This document shows positions 34,871-43,556 of a stretch of DNA of 64,000 nt, in pieces. The first letter of the stretch is position 1. The number at the start of each line of letters is the position of its first letter. The notes under the pieces were generated by a model. It had not been told where the DNA came from. It ran no database searches and saw nothing but the letters and a program-made list of their open reading frames with translations. Both the position numbers and the translations under genes were made by a program. This stretch comes from a bacterium (GTDB lineage: Bacteria; Oederibacteriota; Muellerivitia; Muellerivitales; Muellerivitaceae): assembly GCA_035549195.1 (NCBI GenBank), contig DASZRK010000020.1, positions 31,171-95,170 of the forward strand, read 5' to 3'.

Positions 34871-36214
34871 ATGGAAAGCGAATTGAGTCCCCGACCCCGC
34901 ACCAAAACTTCCCCGACCGGCGGCCTTCCCCCAAGGCATCTGTTCCTTCTTTTGACCTCCGCCTTCCTGTTCCGTCTCTTCTACGGGCTTTGTTCGGAGA
35001 TCTGGTTCATCGACCAGCGGCAGGTCTATCTCATCGGGCTCAAATTCTTCTGCACGGGCCAGTGGCCCTTCTTCGGCGCGGATGTGGCGCCCGGCATCCA
35101 GCTTCCCGGCGCCCTGCAGGGGCTCGTGGTCGGGGTCCCCTTGATGTTGCTCCCCATCCCGGAGGCGCCGTACCTTTTCCTGAACATCCTTTCCTTCGCG
35201 GGGCTCGCCCTGTTCGGCTGGTATTGCACGAAAAGGCTCCCCCGGTTCCCGGCCTGGATCATCTATGGATGGCTCCTGACCGCGCCTTGGACCCTGCATT
35301 GGTCCACCAACATCGACAATGATTCCTACACCCTTTTCGCCTCCTGCCTTTTCTTCATGGGCTTCCTGGAGACGATCCCCGCCTTGCGGCGCGGTGTGAT
35401 CGGCGGAAGCCTGTCCAACGCCTTCATGGGTTTCGGGTTCTTCTGGTCTGTCCAATTCCATATGTCCTATGTGCTTTTGGTCCCTTTCCTCCTCTATTCC
35501 GCCTATTCCCAATGGAAGGCGGGAGCCCGGGGGTTCGACGGTCCGGGCGGGTTCCTGGCGGGTTCGTTCCTTTCCGGGATCTTCCTTCTCCCCACCTTAT
35601 GGGTCTATGGGCTCCACCAGGGGACCGGCGGCGCCGGGAACGCGGTGACCTTCAACCCGGGCAACATTCCGGACCTGCCGTTGATCCTGGTGCGTTTCCT
35701 CTTCCTGGCCTCCGCCGAGGTGCCCCGTTTCCTCGGGGCCCATACGGGGGACCGCCTGGAATTCCTCAGGCAGAACATCCTCTTGGCGCCCCTGGCTGTC
35801 TTGACCGCCCTGCTGGGGCTCCTCCAGGCCGTCGGACTGGCCATCGGATGGTTCCGTCAAAAGACGCACGAAAAGGACTGGCCGGCGGTCAAAAAATTGG
35901 CCCTGGGAACGGTGCTGCTGGTCTATGCCAGCTTCCTTTTCGCCATCAAACCCCCGGCGTCCCACACCTACTACCTGACACTTCCGGTGGCGATGCTTTA
36001 CGGCTTCCATGTCTATAGCTCTTGGACGGGAAAGAAATGGTTCCTGGCGCTGGCAAAGCTGTTGTTGGTCGCCAACATCTTCTTCCACGCCGGACTGGCG
36101 ATCCACGATCAGCCCGTCAAGTCGCTTTACAAGGACCGGGGGACCTTCACGAAGGCCATCGCGGAAAAGAACTACCATGGGCTGGGGGAAAGACGGCCGG
36201 ACACGCTTTATTGA
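34871..36214 (+). CDS. Multi-pass membrane glycosyltransferase-like protein
   Basis: 447 residues with about 10 membrane helices. EIWFIDQRQVYLIGLKFFCT (about 43-62) takes the place of the DE loop of GT-C enzymes, here with a single Asp, followed by PGIQLPGALQGLV. Layout is like the GT39/ArnT superfamily, but the acidic pair is not complete, so it may be diverged. Gene neighbours (gmhA, rfaE1, a heptosyltransferase operon) suggest envelope glycan work. It is divergent from gmhA, with the start region shared. Confidence 0.6.
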   Translation: MESELSPRPRTKTSPTGGLPPRHLFLLLTSAFLFRLFYGLCSEIWFIDQRQVYLIGLKFFCTGQWPFFGADVAPGIQLPGALQGLVVGVPLMLLPIPEAPYLFLNILSFAGLALFGWYCTKRLPRFPAWIIYGWLLTAPWTLHWSTNIDNDSYTLFASCLFFMGFLETIPALRRGVIGGSLSNAFMGFGFFWSVQFHMSYVLLVPFLLYSAYSQWKAGARGFDGPGGFLAGSFLSGIFLLPTLWVYGLHQGTGGAGNAVTFNPGNIPDLPLILVRFLFLASAEVPRFLGAHTGDRLEFLRQNILLAPLAVLTALLGLLQAVGLAIGWFRQKTHEKDWPAVKKLALGTVLLVYASFLFAIKPPASHTYYLTLPVAMLYGFHVYSSWTGKKWFLALAKLLLVANIFFHAGLAIHDQPVKSLYKDRGTFTKAIAEKNYHGLGERRPDTLY

Positions 36215-36218
36215 AGGG

Positions 36219-37418
36219 TCAGTTGGAGACCCGCGAGGTGAGCTTGCCGCCATCGCCCGACATGTCGGGCACCACCGCATCCAGCAGGGATACGTCGATG
36301 CTGCCGATCACGATGGCGCTCTTGATGCGCACCGGGATATGCCGGTCGTCGGCGGTGACCCAGAGATCGATGTCCTCTTTGTTGCGGAAGACCGTGCCGT
36401 ATTTCACGAAGGGCTTGGCCTTGAAGCAATCGAAGGTCCCCGCCGGGCACTTCACCCTTTCCCGCCCCACCACCTTCACGATGAGTTTGTAGTTCTTCCC
36501 GCCCGAGCAGGTGGGAATGAGGTATTTCTTCCCCACTTCCAGCGGCAGGAGCCGGAAATAATAGAAACAGGAGATGATGTCCTGGGTGAAGGGCTGGACA
36601 TCCAGATCCTCCACCGGTTCCTGGTTGTGCTGGCGGGTCAAGCGGTGCTTCAGCTGATCGTAGGTCTCGCGGTTGCGGGCCTGGTAGTCCCCCTCATGCA
36701 CGTCGTTCTCGAAACCCCAGGTGATGAAATCCACCACGTCGAAGAAGCTGGTCTGTACGTCGTTGACCGGATAGAAGGTGCTGAAGGGGAAGGCCGTCTT
36801 GGCCCGGGCCACCAGGGGATAGCAGGGCCGGCCCTGGACCTTCTTGTAATCCTCCACCGACAGGGTGGCGTAGCCCCCCAGGACCCCGATGGCCCGCACC
36901 TCGAATGTCAGCTTTTCCCCCGACCCGAAGGCCTTGTTCGCCCGGGGCCGGGGCACCAGGGCCACGTCCTTCTCGTCCTGCGCCGTGTCGGCTTCCCCCA
37001 GGTCCGAAGGCGGGGTCTGGGCCGCCGCAGGACCCTTGGCCTTCTTGGCCGATTGTTCCCTTTTGGCGTCCATCTCCTTGCCATTGGGGAAATAGACCGG
37101 TTCCGCGATCGAGATCGTCCTGCCCACCGGCGGCTTCTTGGCCGGGTCCATCCTGTTCGCCCGGGCCAGGGCTTTCGCTTTCTTCGACGAACCGTAATAG
37201 GCCTCGGCCAGGAACTCCCAACTATCCCCGGGCTTCACCTCGTAGTGGAGGACCACCTTCTTCGACATTTCCTTCTCCAGGGAGACCGCGGTGGGGACCG
37301 GCGCCTCCTTCGTCGAGGAAATGTCCGTCCGGCCCTTGGCCACAAAAAGAAGGGAGCAACCGCCCAGGAGGAAAGGCAAGCAGGACAAGAAAAGGGGGAG
37401 GGGTCGCAAGCGCCTCAC
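36219..37418 (-). CDS. Lipoprotein with LysM and DUF3108 domains
   Basis: 399 residues from GTG at 37418, overlapping the upstream stop. The signal VRRLRPLPLFLSCLPFLLGG ends in a lipobox Cys, so it is lipid-anchored. A LysM peptidoglycan-binding domain follows (VKPGDSWEFLAEAYYGSSKK, about 55-105), then a low-complexity linker, then a DUF3108 domain (about 180-390) rich in strands. DUF3108 proteins are periplasmic and sometimes met near lipopolysaccharide genes. It closes the operon that starts with the ABC exporter. Function unknown. Confidence 0.78.
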   Translation of the reverse strand: MRRLRPLPLFLSCLPFLLGGCSLLFVAKGRTDISSTKEAPVPTAVSLEKEMSKKVVLHYEVKPGDSWEFLAEAYYGSSKKAKALARANRMDPAKKPPVGRTISIAEPVYFPNGKEMDAKREQSAKKAKGPAAAQTPPSDLGEADTAQDEKDVALVPRPRANKAFGSGEKLTFEVRAIGVLGGYATLSVEDYKKVQGRPCYPLVARAKTAFPFSTFYPVNDVQTSFFDVVDFITWGFENDVHEGDYQARNRETYDQLKHRLTRQHNQEPVEDLDVQPFTQDIISCFYYFRLLPLEVGKKYLIPTCSGGKNYKLIVKVVGRERVKCPAGTFDCFKAKPFVKYGTVFRNKEDIDLWVTADDRHIPVRIKSAIVIGSIDVSLLDAVVPDMSGDGGKLTSRVSN

Positions 37419-38458
37419 TTTTTGGCCTGGGCGATGTATTTTTCCATGGCTTCCAGGACCTCCTCCACCTTGATGGCGTCCATGACGTCGTGGAGCCGGC
37501 AGGTCCCCGCCTGGCAATCGGGACATGGGAGGTTGCGGGGCATGATCACGGTGGATTCATTGCCCCAAGGGCCCCAACGCACCGGGGTGGTCTGGGGAAT
37601 GGTCCCAAAGAGGGCCACGGTCGGGGTGCCCACCGCCGCCGCCAGGTGCAGGGTCCCGGTGGAACCGGAAAGGAAGCAATCGGCCCTTTCATAGACCGCC
37701 GCGACCTGCCGGAGGGTGCATTCCCCGATCAAAAGCACCGGCTTCTGGTCCGGACCCACGCCCCGCACATGGGTCATGACCTGGGCGATGAGGGCGGTCT
37801 CGTCCGGCCCTCCCGTCACCACCACCTTGCGGCCCCGGTAGGCCATCTGGGAGATCACCTGGCCATAACGTTCCGGCTTCCAATTCTGGGCGGACCCCTT
37901 GTGGCCCGGGTGGACCACCAGGAAGCGGGCTTTGGGGGCGATCCCTTTTTCCTTCAGGAGGTCCGACACGAAGGCCCGGTCCGGGTCGGTCAGGGAAAAA
38001 TGGATCTTGGGCGGCTTGGAAGCCACACCCATCGGTCCCAAAAGATCCAGGTTGTATTCGACCTCGTGTTTCTCGCAAAGGGAACGGTGGACCATGACCT
38101 TCTTGTTGAGGAAGGGGCTATACCAGCGATAGCCCGTGCCGACCCGCACCGGGATGCCGGCGAACCAAGCCGCCAGGACCTGTTGGGCACGGGGATAAAG
38201 GGCGAGGAAGACGTCCGGCGTCAAGGCCTTGAACCTTTGGACGGTCCGCCCGAACCCTTCCTTGGGATCATAGATCTCGACCGAATCGACCGCCGGATGG
38301 CCTTGGACGATCTCCTTGGCATAGCCGCTGACCAGGGCCGTCACCTTCGCGTCGGGGAAATTCTCCTTGAGGACCTGGAAGGTCGGCAGGGAAAGCAGCA
38401 GATCGCCGATCTTGTCGGTCCGGGCCACGAGGATGTGTTTGGGTCGCGGTTCATTCAT
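37415..38458 (-). CDS. ADP-heptose:LPS heptosyltransferase family (GT9)
   Basis: 347 residues from ATG at 38458. HILVARTDKIGDLLLSLPTF at about 8-27 and FLSGSTGTLHLAAAVGTPTV near 270 are the two GT9 signatures; FLVVHPGHKGSAQNWKPERY is the donor site. GT9 enzymes add heptose to the lipopolysaccharide inner core. A cysteine cluster (CPDCQAGTC) near the C-terminus is unusual. It overlaps the nucleotidyltransferase gene before it by 8 bases. Confidence 0.9.
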   Translation of the reverse strand: MNEPRPKHILVARTDKIGDLLLSLPTFQVLKENFPDAKVTALVSGYAKEIVQGHPAVDSVEIYDPKEGFGRTVQRFKALTPDVFLALYPRAQQVLAAWFAGIPVRVGTGYRWYSPFLNKKVMVHRSLCEKHEVEYNLDLLGPMGVASKPPKIHFSLTDPDRAFVSDLLKEKGIAPKARFLVVHPGHKGSAQNWKPERYGQVISQMAYRGRKVVVTGGPDETALIAQVMTHVRGVGPDQKPVLLIGECTLRQVAAVYERADCFLSGSTGTLHLAAAVGTPTVALFGTIPQTTPVRWGPWGNESTVIMPRNLPCPDCQAGTCRLHDVMDAIKVEEVLEAMEKYIAQAKK

Positions 38459-38927
38459 TGATCTTGGTGTTCGGGTCCGAATATTTTTTGAGGATGACCT
38501 GGATGAGCTGCTCGGCTTCTTCATCCCCCGAATGGCCCAATAGGACGACCTTCCCCGGGAACCCGCCCAGGACCTGGGGCGCATCCCCCTGGCAGGCCAG
38601 GACATCCGGCTTCAGGGCGTTCAGGAACGGCACCACATCATCCTCGGAATAGGAGGTCACGAAATCCACCATCTCGAAGGCGGCCAGGATCCCGATCCGG
38701 TCCTCCAGGGGCAAGAGGGGCCTCCCCGGCCCCAAGGTCCTTTGAATGGAATCGTCGGAGGCCAGGGCCAGGACCAGGATATCGCCCAACCCCTTGGCTT
38801 CCCGCAAATAACGGGTATGGCCGACCCGGAGCAGGTCGAAGACCCCGAAGGCCAGGACCACCTTTTGCCCCTGGGTTCGCAGGTCCTTCACCAACCGCAG
38901 GCCGCCTTCTTTCAGGATGGTTCCCAT
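38451..38927 (-). CDS. Degenerate RfaE2-like nucleotidyltransferase
   Basis: 158 residues with the layout of the RfaE2 family: QGQKVVLAFGVFDLLRVGH and LREAKGLGDILVLALASDDS, then LLPLEDRIGILAAFEMVDFV. Two catalytic motifs are altered: the first His of HxGH is Arg (R34-V-G-H37), and the closing (S/T)STT motif is missing, replaced by a GHSGDEEAEQLI segment. The intact copy is at 29273. It may be inactive, have another substrate, or regulate. It lies between gmhB and the heptosyltransferase gene. Confidence 0.7.
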   Translation of the reverse strand: MGTILKEGGLRLVKDLRTQGQKVVLAFGVFDLLRVGHTRYLREAKGLGDILVLALASDDSIQRTLGPGRPLLPLEDRIGILAAFEMVDFVTSYSEDDVVPFLNALKPDVLACQGDAPQVLGGFPGKVVLLGHSGDEEAEQLIQVILKKYSDPNTKINE

Positions 38928-38930
38928 GCT

Positions 38931-39521
38931 CTACTTCCCCTTGGCCAGGATGGAGTGGGCCGCCGTCAGGATGTCCGAGGCCACCCAGGTCTTCCCCAAA
39001 GGCTCCATCATCAGGCGCTTTTGATGCTCTTTCCCGTGACCGGTCCCCACCAGGATGCTCCCCGCGACCTTGGCGTTCCGCCCAAGGAGCATGTCGTCCA
39101 TCTTGTCCCCCACGACGAAACTGCGTTTGAGGTCGATGGGATAACGCCGCAGGGCCTGTCGGACCATGCCCGTCCCCGGCTTGCGGCAGGAACAGGACCT
39201 GGAATACCTCTTCACCGTGCCTTTCGGGTGATGGGGGCAATAAAAGAAGGCGTCCAACCGAACGCCCTTCGCCTGGAGCATGGCCTTCAGTTTCCGGTGC
39301 ACCTTCCCCACCATCCGTTCGGGGAAATAACCCCGGGCCACTCCCGATTGGTTCGAGACCACCAGGAGCAGGAACCCGGCCTTTTTCAACAGCTTCAGGG
39401 CGGCGGCTGTCTTCGAAAAAAGGCGGATCTGGGAGGGGTCGCTCAGGTATTCGGCGTCCCGGATGAGGGTGCCGTCCCGGTCCAGGAAGACCGCCGGTCT
39501 TTTACGGCGGGCCTTCCTCAT
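38931..39521 (-). CDS. gmhB: Heptose 1,7-bisphosphate phosphatase
   Basis: 196 residues, HAD family. VFLDRDGTLI has the catalytic DxD pair (D14, D16); LLVVSNQSGVARG and a zinc cluster CPHH...CSCRKP are typical of GmhB, and VGDKMDDMLLG is HAD motif IV. It removes the C7 phosphate in ADP-heptose synthesis. ATG at 39521 overlaps the ABC exporter stop by 4 bases. Confidence 0.92.
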   Translation of the reverse strand: MRKARRKRPAVFLDRDGTLIRDAEYLSDPSQIRLFSKTAAALKLLKKAGFLLLVVSNQSGVARGYFPERMVGKVHRKLKAMLQAKGVRLDAFFYCPHHPKGTVKRYSRSCSCRKPGTGMVRQALRRYPIDLKRSFVVGDKMDDMLLGRNAKVAGSILVGTGHGKEHQKRLMMEPLGKTWVASDILTAAHSILAKGK

Positions 39522-41317
39522 TCCGCCCCCGCCCTCATCCGGGCGGTATCACGGAATTGCATCTTATAGAGCCTGGCGTAAAGTCCGCCCTTGGCCAGGA
39601 GCACGCCATGCTTCCCTTGCTCCACGATCCGGCCCTTGTCCACCACCAGGATCCGGTCCGCCCGGCGCACGGTGGAAAGTCGGTGGGCGATGACCAGGGT
39701 CGTGCGGTGGCCCATGAGTTCCTCCAGGGCCTTTTGCACCAACCGTTCGCTCTCGGTATCGAGGGCGGAGGTGGCCTCGTCCAGGATGAGCACCGGCGGG
39801 TTCTTCAAGAGGGCCCTCGCGATGGCCAGGCGTTGCCGTTGTCCCCCGGAAAGCTTGATGCCCCGCTCCCCGATGAGGGTGTTGAAGCCCTGCGGGGTGT
39901 TCTCGATGAATTCCTTGGCATAGGCGGCCTTGGCCGCTTCCTGCACGTCCCAGAAGGAGGCGCCGGGCCTTCCATAGGCGATGTTCTTGAGGATCGAATC
40001 GTGGAAGAGGATGGTCTCCTGGGTCACGATGCCCACTTGGGCCCGGAGGGAAGCCAATTTGAGGTGGGAGAGGTCCTTCCCGTCCCAAAGCACCTGGCCC
40101 GAGGTGGGCTGGTAGAAACGGGGGATGAGATCGGCGAGCGTGCTCTTGCCCCCGCCGGACGGGCCCACCAAGGCCACCACCTCGCCCTTGCGGACCTCGA
40201 AGCTGATGTCCCGGAGCACGGGATGCCCTTTCACGTACTCGAAGGAGACCTTTCTGAACTCGATGGTCTTCTTGAGGGGCTTGGCCTCCACCGCGTCCTT
40301 GGCATCCACCATGGGGTCCACGGTGTCCAGGATGTCGAAGCATCGCTCGGCCGAGGCCAGGGACTGCTGGAGGTGTCCCCAAAGACCGTTGAAGCTCTTG
40401 AGATTGGGATAGAGGGTGAAGGTGGCTCCCAGGAAGGAGATGAAATCCCCCACCGTCAGGTTGCCCTGGTAAAGCGCCCGGTAGGCCATCCAGAGGATGA
40501 GCACCAGCAGGGCCAGGGTGCCGATGGTCTCCACGATGGGCGAGGAGGCCGCGTAGGCCCGGTTGGCCCGCATGGTGACGGAAAAGAACTTGTCGTTGGT
40601 CTCCTGGAACTTGCGGCGCTCGTGGGGCTCCATGGCGAAGCCCTTCACCACCCGGATACCCGCCAGGGTCTCGTGGATCTGGGCGTTCAGGTCGGAGAGC
40701 ACCGTCTGCCCCTCGCCGGAGGCCTGCCGGATCTTGCGCCCGTAGCGATAGATGGGATAGAGGGCCAAGGGGAAGACCACCAGGGCCATGGCCGCCAGCT
40801 GCCAATCCAGGTAGATCAAAAGCCCCGCCAACCCCAGGACCATCAGCCCGGAGTTCATCACCTGGCCCACCACATTGATGAGCGAGTCCTGGAGCACCTG
40901 CACATCGCTGGTGATGCGGGCCGCCAGCCCACCGGTGCGGTGGACGTTGAAGAAGGACATGGGGAGTTTCAGGAAATGGGTGTAAAGGTCGTTGCGCAGG
41001 CGTTGGACGACCCGCTGGCCCAGGTAGCGGTTCAGGTAGTCCTGTCCGTAGGACGTAAGGGCCCGCAGGAGGGCCGCGGCGAAGGTGAGGGGCACCGTCA
41101 CATAGGCCAGTTGATGGAAAGTCCCGTCGGCATCGCCCGTCTTGAGGAAGGTGGCGTTGATGATGGGTTTCAACTGGTACATCACGAAGGTGGTGGAGCC
41201 CGCCGCCAGGACCATGCTGGACACCGCCAGGACGGCGCGGCCCGTATAGGGTTTCAAATAGGCCAGTAGGCGCAAATAAAGGCCCAGCGATTGTCGAAAG
41301 CCCGACTTGGAGGACAT
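39518..41317 (-). CDS. msbA: ABC exporter, MsbA-like lipid flippase
   Basis: 599 residues from ATG at 41317. A six-helix membrane domain (about 20-330) is fused to an ATPase: Walker A VGPSGGGKSTLADL, Q-loop GIVTQETILF, signature KLSGGQRQRLAIARALL, Walker B VLILDEATSALD and H-loop IAHRLSTV. Such half-transporters work as dimers; MsbA flips lipid A-core. Its place at the head of the gmhB/heptosyltransferase operon supports this, but another lipid or drug substrate is possible. Confidence 0.88.
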   Translation of the reverse strand: MSSKSGFRQSLGLYLRLLAYLKPYTGRAVLAVSSMVLAAGSTTFVMYQLKPIINATFLKTGDADGTFHQLAYVTVPLTFAAALLRALTSYGQDYLNRYLGQRVVQRLRNDLYTHFLKLPMSFFNVHRTGGLAARITSDVQVLQDSLINVVGQVMNSGLMVLGLAGLLIYLDWQLAAMALVVFPLALYPIYRYGRKIRQASGEGQTVLSDLNAQIHETLAGIRVVKGFAMEPHERRKFQETNDKFFSVTMRANRAYAASSPIVETIGTLALLVLILWMAYRALYQGNLTVGDFISFLGATFTLYPNLKSFNGLWGHLQQSLASAERCFDILDTVDPMVDAKDAVEAKPLKKTIEFRKVSFEYVKGHPVLRDISFEVRKGEVVALVGPSGGGKSTLADLIPRFYQPTSGQVLWDGKDLSHLKLASLRAQVGIVTQETILFHDSILKNIAYGRPGASFWDVQEAAKAAYAKEFIENTPQGFNTLIGERGIKLSGGQRQRLAIARALLKNPPVLILDEATSALDTESERLVQKALEELMGHRTTLVIAHRLSTVRRADRILVVDKGRIVEQGKHGVLLAKGGLYARLYKMQFRDTARMRAGAE

Positions 41318-41405
41318 GGAAATTCCCGGAACCAAAGGACCCCGGCCAGGCCGGGCTCGGATGAAAAACCGGGGCATTTTAGCAGTTTCCAGGGGCCGCA
41401 GACCC

Positions 41406-41795
41406 CTATTTTGTGCCTTCTTCCTCCACCGCGGGCGCTTCCCGGTCCCCCAGGTCCGGAAAATAAAAACGCTCCACACCCGCCTGTTCCAGGGTCCTGG
41501 ACCCCGCGTCCAATGAGGACCGGGCGGTCGCCCATTTGAAAAAGACCTCCCGGCCCTTGAAGACGTCCTCCCAGCCCGGATCCGGGACCAGGTGTACCAA
41601 CAGCCCGATATAGTGTTCCTTCACCCGCTCCGCCGAGGCCAGGGGCAGCTCATCGCCACTGTCCGAATAGATGATCTGGACCTCCTTTCCCTTCCACGCC
41701 AGGAGGAAGACCGTCCCATGTTTCGTGCGGACCCACTTGATCCGATACCCTTGCCGCCCGAGATGTTTCTCGATGTTCTTTTCCCACGATGTCAT
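41406..41795 (-). CDS. Hypothetical protein, about 129 aa
   Basis: From ATG at 41795 with GGGGTGG at a good distance; a TTG five codons earlier is possible. The protein has an N-terminal alpha/beta region (SWEKNIEKHLGRQGYRIKWV), a VQIIYSDSGDELPLASAERV middle and an acidic C-terminal tail. No known family. A promoter-like pair lies upstream (41837-41865). It is divergent from the XRE regulator, which might control it. Confidence 0.6.
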   Translation of the reverse strand: MTSWEKNIEKHLGRQGYRIKWVRTKHGTVFLLAWKGKEVQIIYSDSGDELPLASAERVKEHYIGLLVHLVPDPGWEDVFKGREVFFKWATARSSLDAGSRTLEQAGVERFYFPDLGDREAPAVEEEGTK

Positions 41796-41836
41796 CGCGG
41801 ACCACCCCAAGGTTTCTTACGGCGCCATCCTCCCCA

Positions 41837-41865
41837 ATCCTATTACCAGTTATCCTAATGGTCAA
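41837..41865 (-). promoter_or_regulatory. Likely sigma-70 promoter for the gene at 41406
   Basis: On the minus strand TTGACC and TAGGAT are 17 bases apart, directly before the 129-aa gene. It sits in the shared gap with the divergent regulator gene, so the regulator could act here. Confidence 0.4.
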
Positions 41866-41942
41866 AAATTTATTTGACTATAAGTCGCTTTTTGGGCGAA
41901 AAACCGTCTGCCATAGTGGGGGCGAATTTGACTGAGGGGAAA

Positions 41943-42293
41943 ATGGCGAAAACACCGGATCGTTACGCTTTAGCGGGTCAAGCCCTGCGCCGCCTCCGCA
42001 AGGAACGAGGTTTTACCCTGGAGGAATTGGCCGAAAGGGCAGAGATCTCGGTGAGCTATTTGAGCCATATCGAACGGGGGACCCGGCAGGCGCCCCTGAC
42101 CACCCTGGAATCCCTGGCCCAGATCCTGGGAATGAACCTTTATGAGCTCTTCAGCCCATCCTCTTCGGTCTCGACCCATGAAAAGCCGTCCAGTTATGAC
42201 GCGAAGATCCACGGCATGCTGAAAAAGATGACCGAAAAAGAAAAGAAAAGCCTGCACGGCCTGTTGAAACAGTTCCACCACAAGAAACCCTGA
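41943..42293 (+). CDS. XRE-family transcriptional regulator
   Basis: 116 residues from ATG at 41943 with GAGGGGAA before it. Residues 10-70 are a helix-turn-helix of the Xre type (LRRLRKERGFTLEELAERAE, then ISVSYLSHIERGTRQAPLTT, LESLAQILGMNLYELF). The C-terminal part is basic and helical (KIHGMLKKMTEKEKKSLHG). It probably binds DNA as a dimer; target unknown, the divergent gene being the simplest candidate. The frame upstream of 41943 is not needed. Confidence 0.85.
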   Translation: MAKTPDRYALAGQALRRLRKERGFTLEELAERAEISVSYLSHIERGTRQAPLTTLESLAQILGMNLYELFSPSSSVSTHEKPSSYDAKIHGMLKKMTEKEKKSLHGLLKQFHHKKP

Positions 42294-42308
42294 AGGTCCC
42301 TTAAAACA

Positions 42309-42343
42309 AAAAAGGCGGCGGGAGGTCCCGCCGCCTTTTCCAT
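42309..42343. terminator. Bidirectional terminator between the regulator and citrate synthase
   Basis: GGCGGCGGGA, loop, TCCCGCCGCC with A run before and T run after. It lies in the gap between two convergent genes and can end both. Confidence 0.85.
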
Positions 42344-42358
42344 TCCCTTCTTTCGTCC

Positions 42359-43489
42359 TTATCGCTTATCGATCGGCGTGACTTTCTGGTCCCGGGCGCC
42401 CAAATACTCGGCGCGGGGCCGGATCAGGCGGTTGTGGGCCAACTGTTCCATCACGTGGGCCGTCCAGCCCGTCACGCGGCTGCAGGCGAAGATGGGCGTG
42501 AAAAGGTCGGTCGGGATGCCCAGGTAGTGGTAGGTGGACGCGGAGTAGAAATCCACGTTGGGCAGGAGCTTCTTCTCGCTCTGGACCACCCGGTCGATGA
42601 CACGGGACATCTCATACCATTTGGTCTCGCCCTTGAGCTTGCCCATGGCCTCGGACATCCGCATGAGGTGCTTGGCGCGGGGGTCGCCGTTCTTATAGAC
42701 CCGGTGGCCGAAGCCCATGATCTTCTCCTTGCGCACCAGGGCGTCGCGGATCCAGGCTTCCACCTTGGAGGCGTCCCCGATCTTCTGGAGCATCAGCATG
42801 ACCTGCTCGTTGGCTCCGCCGTGCAGAGGTCCCTTGAGGGTGCCGATGGCCGAAGTGACCGCCGAATGCACGTCGCTCAGGGTGGCCGCCGTCACCCGGG
42901 CGGCGAAGGTCGAGGCGTTCAGTTCGTGGTCGGCGTGGAGGATCAGGCAGGTATCGAAGGTCTTGACCGAGGTTTCGTCCGGTTCCCCGCCGGTCAGTTG
43001 ATGAAGGAAGTTCCAGGCCAGGCTCTTGCCCGGCTGGGGCTCCAGGATGGACTTCTTGTTGCGCAGACGGTCAAAGGCCGCCACCAGGGTGGGGATCTGG
43101 CCCGTCAGGCGGATGGACTTACGGAGATTGGCCTCGGCGCTGTTGTCCTTGGCGTCGGGGTCAAAAAAGGAAAGGGCCGAAACGGCGGTCCGGAGCCAAT
43201 CCATCGGCGGGACGTTCAAAGGGAACCGTTGGACCAGGTCCAGGAAGGCGGGAGGGAGTTTGCCGCCCAAAGCGATCTCGTTGCGCAGTTTTTCCAACTG
43301 GGGGCGGGTCGGCAGGCTTCCGTAGAAAAGAAGGTGGGTCACCTCGCCGAATGTGGTGTTCTCGGCCAGGTCGTCGATGTTGTAGCCCCGGTAGCAAAGC
43401 ACCCCGTTCTCGATGGAACAGACCGACGTGCTCGTGGCGATGATGTCCTCCAAGCCGGAGTCGGCCTGCGATAATTCCTTGGTCGCCAT
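42359..43489 (-). CDS. gltA: Citrate synthase
   Basis: 376 residues, the short type. It condenses acetyl-CoA and oxaloacetate. Active-site His are in LHADHELNAS and GFGHRVYKNGDPR, the Asp in VDFYSAS; LHGGANEQV is the substrate loop. MATKELSQADSGLEDIIATSTS begins the protein. The gene stands alone. Related 2-methylcitrate synthases share these motifs, but nothing nearby points to propionate use. Confidence 0.93.
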   Translation of the reverse strand: MATKELSQADSGLEDIIATSTSVCSIENGVLCYRGYNIDDLAENTTFGEVTHLLFYGSLPTRPQLEKLRNEIALGGKLPPAFLDLVQRFPLNVPPMDWLRTAVSALSFFDPDAKDNSAEANLRKSIRLTGQIPTLVAAFDRLRNKKSILEPQPGKSLAWNFLHQLTGGEPDETSVKTFDTCLILHADHELNASTFAARVTAATLSDVHSAVTSAIGTLKGPLHGGANEQVMLMLQKIGDASKVEAWIRDALVRKEKIMGFGHRVYKNGDPRAKHLMRMSEAMGKLKGETKWYEMSRVIDRVVQSEKKLLPNVDFYSASTYHYLGIPTDLFTPIFACSRVTGWTAHVMEQLAHNRLIRPRAEYLGARDQKVTPIDKR

Positions 43490-43556
43490 GGGTCACCTCA
43501 CCGGGGCCCGAAGGCCCGCCGTTATTTTCCCGGGCCAAGCCCGGTCCTGAAGGATG

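Noticed and set aside
33165..34871. Plus-strand frame of 568 codons opposite rfaE1 and gmhA
   Set aside because: Both minus-strand genes are strongly supported; this is a shadow.
36694..37221. 175-codon frame inside the LysM lipoprotein gene
   Set aside because: Shadow frame of low complexity (Gly, Arg, Gln).
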